Below are positions 56,673 to 64,000 of a DNA stretch of 64,000 bases, piece by piece. This DNA comes from DASWOJ01 sp964242415. GTDB taxonomy: Bacteria > Pseudomonadota > Alphaproteobacteria > Acetobacterales > Acetobacteraceae. The notes below the pieces were generated by a model that was not told where the DNA came from, ran no database searches, and saw only the letters and a program-made list of their open reading frames with translations. Position numbers and translations under genes: made by a program. Numbering within the stretch: position 1 is the stretch's first letter; each line of letters opens with the position of its first letter. Location: assembly GCA_964242415.1 (NCBI GenBank), contig CAXTAT010000008.1, positions 1 to 64,000 of the forward strand, written 5' to 3'.

Positions 56673-57311
56673 CCCGCCCGTTCCATCCGCTCGCCTTGGC
56701 CGGCAATGCCGGACAGGCGGTGTATCTCTATGTTCAGCGCCTCGGCCAGCCGGCCGTGCGCAATCGCCACATGCACTACATGGTCACGGCTGAACACCGC
56801 GCCCAGATCGTGGGCCGACAAGGGCACGCCGACCGGCACATCCCTGGTGCCGCTGAGGAACCGCGCCCGCTCGTCCACGCTGCCGTCGCTGGCCTGCACC
56901 ACCAGCCCGGCGCGGCCCGACACCAGCCACTCCCGCGCCTTCTGAAACCCGCTGACCGCCTGCCCGGCCCGCCGGGCCAATCCCAGCAGCTCCGTGACGC
57001 GTCGGTGAAGGCCGGATTGCACCATCCCCACGAGGTCGGCGGGAACGGTGACCTGACTGCGCGCGGCCCTCGCGAAGGCACCCCGGGTCCGCGCGGTGTC
57101 TAACACATCGCGGCGCGCACTCAACCAGATTCCCCGGCCGGGCAGCTTTGCAGCCAGGTCGGGGACCACGGTGCGGTCGGGCGCCACCACGAATCGGATC
57201 ATGCGCGCACGGTAGTCCCGCTCCCGCGTCACCACGCAGCGGCGGAGCGGGCCGGTCTCCGGCTCGTCCGCCTCGTCCGCGGCTGGCTCGTCCGCGGCTG
57301 GCTCCGGATCG

Positions 57312-58886
<1,575 letters not shown>

Positions 58887-58898
58887 GGCGGTTTGCTC

Positions 58899-59435
58899 CT
58901 AATTGGCCGGGGCAGGGGTGGGAGAGGTCGCGGCAATCAGCGCGTCGGTCAACAGCAGCTTGGCGCGGCGCAGGTCGGCGAGGGGCAGCAGGACTTCCTC
59001 GCCGTCGTCCAGGCGCATCCGGGCGTGCGCCTCGTCCGCGCCGAGGATGATGCCGGTGAAGCGGCGGCGGCCCTCGACGGGCATCGTCATCTCGGCCCGC
59101 GCCTGGTGGCCGGCGAAGCGGACCCAGTCCTTCACTCGGGTCAGCGGGCGGTCGATGCCGGCGGAGCTGACTTCGAGTGTCCAGGCGCCGGGCAGGGGGT
59201 CGTCCACGTCGAGCACGGCGCTGACGGCGTGGGTGATGCGCTCGCAGTCCTCGACGCTGATCTGCGAGCCGTCGGCGCGGTCGGCCATGATCTGCACCGT
59301 TGGGCGCTCGCGGCCCAGCACGAGGACGCGCACCAGTTCGTAGCCCAGGCCGGTCAGGGTGGGGTCAATCAGCCCGGCAACCTTGGATTCCAGGCTGGAG
59401 TGGTTGGGTTCGTCGGTGGCGGGTCGGCTCGTCAT
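58899..59435 (-). CDS. rimP: ribosome maturation factor RimP
   Basis: 178 residues from MTSRPATDEPNHSSLESKVA. Family segments: GLGYELVRVLVLGRERPTVQ, VEDCERITHAVSAVLDVDDP, LEVSSAGIDRPLTRVKDWVR. It assists 30S assembly. First gene of the operon; the frame is open further upstream through the attenuator and repeats, which is not used as coding. Confidence 0.95.
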   Translation of the reverse strand: MTSRPATDEPNHSSLESKVAGLIDPTLTGLGYELVRVLVLGRERPTVQIMADRADGSQISVEDCERITHAVSAVLDVDDPLPGAWTLEVSSAGIDRPLTRVKDWVRFAGHQARAEMTMPVEGRRRFTGIILGADEAHARMRLDDGEEVLLPLADLRRAKLLLTDALIAATSPTPAPAN

Positions 59436-59448
59436 GTAGGCCCAAACC

Positions 59449-59474
59449 AAAAAAGGCGGCCGGTCAAGGCCACC
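59449..59474 (-). terminator. attenuator-like hairpin before rimP
   Basis: On the minus strand GGTGGCC, a 6-base loop and GGCCGCC (one G-U pair) are followed by six T, ending 13 bp before the rimP start. This is an intrinsic terminator inside the leader of the translation operon. Confidence 0.7.
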
Positions 59475-59569
59475 CTCCGAAAGCAGCGGAGAATGTAGGG
59501 AAGAGGTATAAGTAGGCCACCGCCGCCCGGGGCGCAAGAAGGATCGCCGGATGGGTTGGGGGGGCGTCT

Positions 59570-59936
59570 TCTCCCTACTCTCTCCGGGTAGGGCGATCGT
59601 CTGTGCCGTGGGGACTGCTTCTGCTCCCTCTCCCGCTTCGGGAGAGGGTTGAGGTGAGGGTGTTTCCAGGCGCCACCCCAAGGTACCGGCGGGACCGGGC
59701 TCTCTGGGTTAGGAGGTCTGCGCCGCAAGACCCCCTCACCCCGGCCCTCTCCCGAAGGGGGAGAGGGAGAAGGCAGCGTTCCCGCGCCATATGCGAACGC
59801 CTTGCCCGGAGGGAGAGGGCCGGCGGCAAGGGACGAGCTTGCCCGCTTTAAGGACGAAAGCCGCTCCCAAGCACGCCGGGCTTGGCGCTTGCCGCTTCCC
59901 TCACCCCGACCCTCTCCCGGAGGGAGAGGGAGAAGT
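59570..59936. repeat. cluster of family-A repeats
   Basis: Five copies: a worn one (59570-59593), an inverted pair (59622-59662 and 59729-59774), a half copy (59804-59826) and a full copy (59896-59936). The last provides the end of the gene at 59901-60776. Confidence 0.8.
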
Positions 59937-60776
59937 TGGCGGCATCGCTATGCCTTGGCAGCCCTGCGCACGCACCATGCCGTCCCCCGACCCGAGCGGC
60001 GCGTGCACGTCGAAGGCAAGCTGCTGCAAGTGCGCGTCCGCCGAGACCCAGGCCGCCACCGTGGACCCCGGGCGCACGGCCAGTGCGGCGTGGCGCAGCG
60101 GTGCCCGCCACACCTCCCCCGCCCCGTCCGCCGCCGCAGGCCCGAACGCCACGCCCGCCAGCGCATCCCGCTTGAAGCCCGCCAGGAACACCGGCATCCC
60201 GCCACCGGCGCGCGGCAGCCAGCGGCTCCAATAGAAGGCCAGCGCCAGCGGCGTGCGTACGCCGGGGGGAGCGGGCTGCAGGTCCAGGTCGGGCCGGCGG
60301 TCCGGTGCGGCGCGCTCCCAATCCGCCAGCCAGGGCTGGCCGAAAGCTGCCAGCGGCCAGTGCGCGGCAAAGCCCGCGTGCTGCCGGGCCATGTCGTCCA
60401 GCGACTTGCCTTGGATGCGGCGCGCCTCCAGCCCGGCGGGGCCGCGCGCCCACACGTCCCACTGCTGCCGCCTGATGCGTCCGTCCAGGCTGTAGCGGGT
60501 GTTGACGGCGATGCCCTGCACCTCGCCGCCGCGCCAGGTGCTGGTCTCCTGCATCAGGTACTGCACGTCGAACAGCCACATCGAGGCGGTCAGCGCCAAG
60601 GTCGCGTCCACCGTGGTCAGGCCGCCGGCCGAGGAGACCTCGGTCCGGACGGCGATGCGCCCGGAGTGGCTGGCGGTGCCTTCGTACCGGCAGACCTCCG
60701 CCGCGCCGGCCAGCCTGGGCGGCAGGGCGATGAGCAGCAGCAGGGCGGCCAGCAGGAGGGGGACACGCAGGCGCAG
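59901..60776 (-). CDS. exported protein of DUF6134-like type
   Basis: About 291 residues. A signal peptide VPLLLAALLLLIALPPRLAG is followed by CRYEGTASHSGRIAVRTEVS, a beta-rich body (WLFDVQYLMQETSTWRGGEV) and AFYWSRWLPRAGGGMPVFLA; the assignment to the DUF6134-like exported family is tentative. No ATG, GTG or TTG fits; GGAGG six bases before a CTG at 60776 marks a probable CTG start. The last residues, SPSPSGRGSG, and the stop are repeat-encoded. Divergent from the solute-binding protein. Confidence 0.6.
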   Translation of the reverse strand: MRLRVPLLLAALLLLIALPPRLAGAAEVCRYEGTASHSGRIAVRTEVSSAGGLTTVDATLALTASMWLFDVQYLMQETSTWRGGEVQGIAVNTRYSLDGRIRRQQWDVWARGPAGLEARRIQGKSLDDMARQHAGFAAHWPLAAFGQPWLADWERAAPDRRPDLDLQPAPPGVRTPLALAFYWSRWLPRAGGGMPVFLAGFKRDALAGVAFGPAAADGAGEVWRAPLRHAALAVRPGSTVAAWVSADAHLQQLAFDVHAPLGSGDGMVRAQGCQGIAMPPTSPSPSGRGSG

Positions 60777-60848
60777 GATCGACCTCCGATGCTCGCCAAC
60801 CCGGGCGGCGGCTTGTACTAAGCGGGCACCCGCCCGCAGGAGCAAGCC

Positions 60849-62429
60849 ATGAAGCGCCGCACCTTCTTTGCCAACGCAACCGCCGTGCTGGCGATGCCGC
60901 ATGTCGGGCGCGCCCAAGGCAGCCGGGTGCTGCGCTTCATCCCGCAGGCGGACCTCTCGACGCTCGATCCGCACTGGAACACCGCCTACGTCACCCGCAA
61001 CCATGGCTTCATGGTGTTCGACACGCTGTACGGCATCGACGGGCAGTACCGCGCCAGCCCGCAGATGGTGGCCGGGCATACGACCGAGGCGGACGGGCTG
61101 CGCTGGACGTTGACGCTGCGCGACGGGCTGCGCTGGCATGACGGGGGGCCGGTGCTGGCGCGGGACTGCGCCGCCAGCATCCGCCGTTGGGGCGCCAAGG
61201 ATACGTATGGCCAGGCGCTGCTGGCCGCGACGGACGAGATGCTGGCACCGGACGACCGGCGCATCGTGTTCCGCCTCAAGCGCCCGTTCCCGCTGCTGCC
61301 CGACGCGCTGGCCAAGTCCGGCGTTTACATGCCGGCCATGATGCCCGAGCGCCTGGCCCTGACCGACCCGGCGACGCAGGTGACGGAGATGGTCGGCAGC
61401 GGCCCGTTCCGCTTCAAGGCCGACGAGCGCGTGCCCGGTGCCCGCGCGGTGTACGAACGTTTCGACGGCTATGTGCCGCTGCCCACCGGAGTTCCGGACC
61501 GTACCTCCGGCCCCAAGGTCGCCCATTTGGATCGCGTCGAGTGGACCACCGTGCCCGATCCCGCCACTGCCGCGGCGGCCTTGCAGCAGGGCGAGACCGA
61601 CTGGTGGGATTACGCCAGCGCCGACCTGCTGCCGCTGCTGCGCCGCAACCCTGGCATCAAGGTGGAGGTGCAGGACCCGGCCGGGCAGATCGCGCTGATG
61701 CGGATGAACCACTTGCAGCCGCCGTTCAACAACCCTGGCATCCGCCGGGCCGTGCTGGGGGCGGTCAGCCAGGCTGACTTCCTCACGTCGTTCATGGGCG
61801 AGGACCGCGCGCTGTGGCGGGACGGCGCGGGCATGTTCACGCCGGGCACGCCGCTGGCCAACGACGCCGGGATGCAGGCGCTGACCGGCCCGCGCGACCT
61901 GGACCGGGTGCGGCGCGAGCTGAAGGACGCCGGCTACAAGGGCGAGCGGGTGGTGCTGATCGTGCCGGCCGACTTTCCCAACCTGAAGGCGATGGCCGAC
62001 GTGGGCGCCGACATGCTGACGCGCATCGGCATGACCGTGGATTACCAGGCGACGGACTGGGGCACCCTGCTGACCCGGCGGGCCAAGAAGGACCCGGTGG
62101 ACGCGGGCGGCTGGAGCGCCTTCTTCACCTTTGGCGCCGGCACCGACCAGGCCAGCCCGGCCGCCAACCTGATGCTGCGGGCGAACGGCGCCAACGCCTG
62201 GTTCGGCTGGCCGGATGACCCGGAGATCGAGCGGCTGCGCGACGCTTGGTTCATCGCCCCCGATTTGCCGGCGCAGCGCCGCATCGCCGCCGACCTGCAG
62301 CGCCGGGCGTTCGAGACGGTGCCGTATATCCCGCTGGGCCAGTATTTCCAGCCGACCGCATACCGCACCAGCTTGACCGGGGTGCTCAGCGGGTTCTCCA
62401 TCTTCTGGAACGTCCGCAAGGAGGGCTGA
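60849..62429 (+). CDS. ABC transporter solute-binding protein, peptide family 5
   Basis: 526 residues with a twin-arginine-type head (KRRTFFANATAVLAM). The mature protein has the family-5 signature: FIPQADLSTLDPHWNTAYVT, TLTLRDGLRWHDGGPVLARD, VGSGPFRFKADERVPG and FNNPGIRRAVLGAVSQADFL. It binds peptides or other ligands for an ABC importer; no permease genes are next to it, as is common for the expanded set in Acetobacteraceae. Confidence 0.9.
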   Translation: MKRRTFFANATAVLAMPHVGRAQGSRVLRFIPQADLSTLDPHWNTAYVTRNHGFMVFDTLYGIDGQYRASPQMVAGHTTEADGLRWTLTLRDGLRWHDGGPVLARDCAASIRRWGAKDTYGQALLAATDEMLAPDDRRIVFRLKRPFPLLPDALAKSGVYMPAMMPERLALTDPATQVTEMVGSGPFRFKADERVPGARAVYERFDGYVPLPTGVPDRTSGPKVAHLDRVEWTTVPDPATAAAALQQGETDWWDYASADLLPLLRRNPGIKVEVQDPAGQIALMRMNHLQPPFNNPGIRRAVLGAVSQADFLTSFMGEDRALWRDGAGMFTPGTPLANDAGMQALTGPRDLDRVRRELKDAGYKGERVVLIVPADFPNLKAMADVGADMLTRIGMTVDYQATDWGTLLTRRAKKDPVDAGGWSAFFTFGAGTDQASPAANLMLRANGANAWFGWPDDPEIERLRDAWFIAPDLPAQRRIAADLQRRAFETVPYIPLGQYFQPTAYRTSLTGVLSGFSIFWNVRKEG

Positions 62430-62432
62430 TTG

Positions 62433-63454
62433 ATGCGCCGATGGATCGCCGCCTGCGCCGTGCTGCTTGCCGCCAGCGCGGCACGGGCCGACGACCTCGT
62501 GCTGCGCGACATGGGCAGCTTCCACGTCGGGGGCAGGCTGGTCGAGATCACCGGGCGACCCGAGCGGGACGTGACGTTCGCGCCCGGCGGCGTCCCGGCG
62601 CATGTGGACCCGAACGGCACCTACATGGCCGGGCAGATGTACGTGCAGTACTACCTGCCGGCGAACCAGCGGGGCACGGTGCCGCTGCTGATGTGGCACG
62701 GCGGCGGGCTGACAGGGGTGACGTGGGAGACGACGCCCGACGGCCGCATGGGCTGGCGCGACTGGTTCCTGCGGCAGGGGTGGCCGGTTTACGTGTCCGA
62801 CGCCGTTGAGCGCGGCCGGGCCGGCTGGGCGATGTATCCCGACATCCTGCCAGGGGAGCCGGTGTTCCTGACCACCGCCAACCCATATGAGCGGTTCCGC
62901 ATCGGCGATGGCCCGGGTCGTTCGACCAGGACCCGGCGAAGCGCCGCCCCCTGCCCGGCAGCCAGTTCCCCGCCGAGGGCTACGACAACTTCGTCAAGCA
63001 GAACGTGCCGCGCTGGACCACCACCGATGGGATGACGATCGACGCCTACCTCGCCGAGGTGGACCGGGTATGCCCCTGCGTGCTGCTGTTCCACAGCCAG
63101 GCCGGGCAGTTCGGCTTCAAGGTGGCGGAGGCGCGGCCGGACAAGGTGCGTGCCCTGGTGGCCCTGGAACCCGCCGGGATCGGCGATCCGGCGCAGGCAG
63201 CCAAGCTGAAGGGCATCCCCATCCTGGTCGTGTATGGCGACAACATCGCCAAGGATTCGCGCTGGCCGGCGATCCGTGCCAGCGGGATTGGCTTTGTGGA
63301 CTTGGTGCGGCAGGCGGGCGGGGACGTGCAGGTGGTGGACCTGCCGGACCGGGGCATTCTGGGCAACTCGCACATGATGATGATGGACCGCAACAACTTG
63401 CAGGTGGCGCAGGTGGTGCAGGACTGGCTGGTGGGGAAGGGGCTGGCGAAGTAA
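62433..63454 (+). pseudogene. frameshifted alpha/beta-hydrolase esterase
   Basis: The first frame (62433 to about 62912) has a signal peptide, MWHGGGLTGVTWETTPDGRM and VERGRAGWAMYPDI. The second frame continues as GSFDQDPAKRRPLPGSQFPA and on through VLLFHSQAGQFGFKVAEARP (nucleophile serine) to GILGNSHMMMMDRNNLQVAQ (histidine). They join if one base is added at 62911-62916 in a run of C and G. So this is an exported esterase broken by a 1-bp deletion, or a sequencing error. It begins 4 bp after the solute-binding gene and would have been co-transcribed. Confidence 0.75.
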
Positions 63455-63508
63455 GGGCACCCGGAACGTGGTTGATTTGTACTGGTCCGCTGGACCATAT
63501 CCTTAAAG

Positions 63509-63865
63509 GTGTGGACCACCAGGGATATCCTGTTCGACCTTATCGACGATATGACCTCGGATCCAGTCGTGACTGCAATCGTCTCCACCCCGGACGGTGT
63601 GTTGAGGTTCATGGCCGAGCCGGAGGTTAGGGGATCGACCCTCGTGCTGCACGGCACGCACGTTCAGGATGCTCGTCCCAACGCCGTGGGTATTGGTAAC
63701 CTGATGGTCTTGGCTCAAGCGTTGATGGAAAGGATGGGATTTGATGGATTCGTCGTTGAGGGAGCGGTTCGCACGACTGGGGCCAATCCGGGCCGTCGCC
63801 CGCGTCCCCTCCGGTTCACCCGCAACCTTCGTCCTGCGCATTCCAAGAGGCCGGGCAACCCCTAA
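63509..63865 (+). CDS. unknown protein, first of an overlapping pair
   Basis: 118 residues from a GTG; the start is not firm. DILFDLIDDMTSDPVVTAIV, then EVRGSTLVLHGTHVQDARPN and VEGAVRTTGANPGRRPRPLR with a basic C-terminus. The TTGAxPGxxPR ending looks like a conserved motif of small proteins, but I cannot name the family. It overlaps the next gene by 122 bp in another frame, a layout seen in toxin–antitoxin pairs. Confidence 0.5.
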   Translation: MWTTRDILFDLIDDMTSDPVVTAIVSTPDGVLRFMAEPEVRGSTLVLHGTHVQDARPNAVGIGNLMVLAQALMERMGFDGFVVEGAVRTTGANPGRRPRPLRFTRNLRPAHSKRPGNP

Positions 63866-64000
63866 GACCGTGGATGGCGCGCTCGCCCTTGCTCGGCGTG
63901 GTGCCACGTTGCTGCGCGCCAAGCGGGCGATGGAGGAGCTGTTGGTGGCCGGCCGGGTCTTCGTTCACCTGCCGACGGTTGAGGATGCCACGGCCCTGGC
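63744..64000 (+). CDS. unknown protein, partial at window edge
   Basis: At least 85 residues: MDSSLRERFARLGPIRAVAR, then TPKTVDGALALARRGATLLR and KRAMEELLVAGRVFVHLPTV. A basic helical N-terminal domain with a helix-turn-helix feel. It is open to the window end and overlaps the gene before it. A regulator or antitoxin is possible. Confidence 0.5.
   Translation, partial: MDSSLRERFARLGPIRAVARVPSGSPATFVLRIPRGRATPKTVDGALALARRGATLLRAKRAMEELLVAGRVFVHLPTVEDATAL

Noticed and set aside
59901..62699. A 932-codon minus-strand open frame
   Set aside because: Only its last ~290 codons are a real gene; the rest is the shadow of the solute-binding protein.

Overview
The window is high-GC alphaproteobacterial chromosome, most likely from an acetic-acid-bacteria relative (Acetobacteraceae/Rhodospirillales). 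This rests on the style of the proteins, the RlmB–tRNA-Tyr and rimP–nusA–rnpM–infB–rbfA–truB–rpsO–pnp neighbourhoods, and many Tat-type or Sec-type exported proteins. No 16S or other marker is present, so the assignment is an inference.

Region 1 (about 1–20.6 kb) is the right part of a prophage or prophage-derived island. It ends at the 3' end of a tRNA-Tyr(GTA) gene. From left to right it holds a tail fibre with an SGNH-esterase domain, an opposite-strand membrane acyltransferase, a tape-measure-like protein, low-GC cargo, a worn stretch of fragments, and a block of leftward genes. The worn stretch contains a second tail-fibre C-terminus, the end of a large virion protein and a frameshifted excisionase-like gene. 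The leftward genes include a cytosolic protein plus 4-TM protein pair (9.6–11.3 kb) and an XRE-repressor operon carrying a 2-TM protein. The repressor faces a rightward lytic-type operon across a 100-bp operator region with a duplicated 12-mer. Rightward genes are small paralogous exported proteins, a HTH protein, a primase and an SF3-like helicase, followed by iteron-like repeats and the tRNA. Capsid, terminase and integrase are not visible and may lie left of the window.

Region 2 (20.7–49 kb) is ordinary chromosome: rlmB, a hydratase, a PEP-CTERM protein, an HtrA protease, an orphan TadG/TadE/TadE set, cysG, an acuI-type reductase, a glycosyltransferase, an SDR, a catalase-family protein, purH, an LplT–PlsC–Aas triple fusion, typA, ampG-like, phoR, an LpoA-like lipoprotein divergent from rsmI, and a nitronate monooxygenase-like gene.

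Region 3 (49–59.5 kb) is the leftward translation/RNA-decay operon rimP–nusA–rnpM–infB–rbfA–(AT-rich intruder)–truB–rpsO–pnp. It has an attenuator-like hairpin before rimP and a strong hairpin before pnp. Region 4 (59.9–64 kb) has an exported DUF-type protein, a peptide-type ABC solute-binding protein, a frameshifted esterase and an unknown overlapping gene pair cut by the window edge.

Two families of palindromic intergenic repeats are scattered over regions 2–4. One family has entered gene ends: it encodes the C-terminal tails of RsmI and the DUF-type protein, and it appears to have replaced the start of the glycosyltransferase. The best candidates for an undescribed system are the leftward, apparently lysogeny-phase prophage genes at 9.6–13.2 kb.
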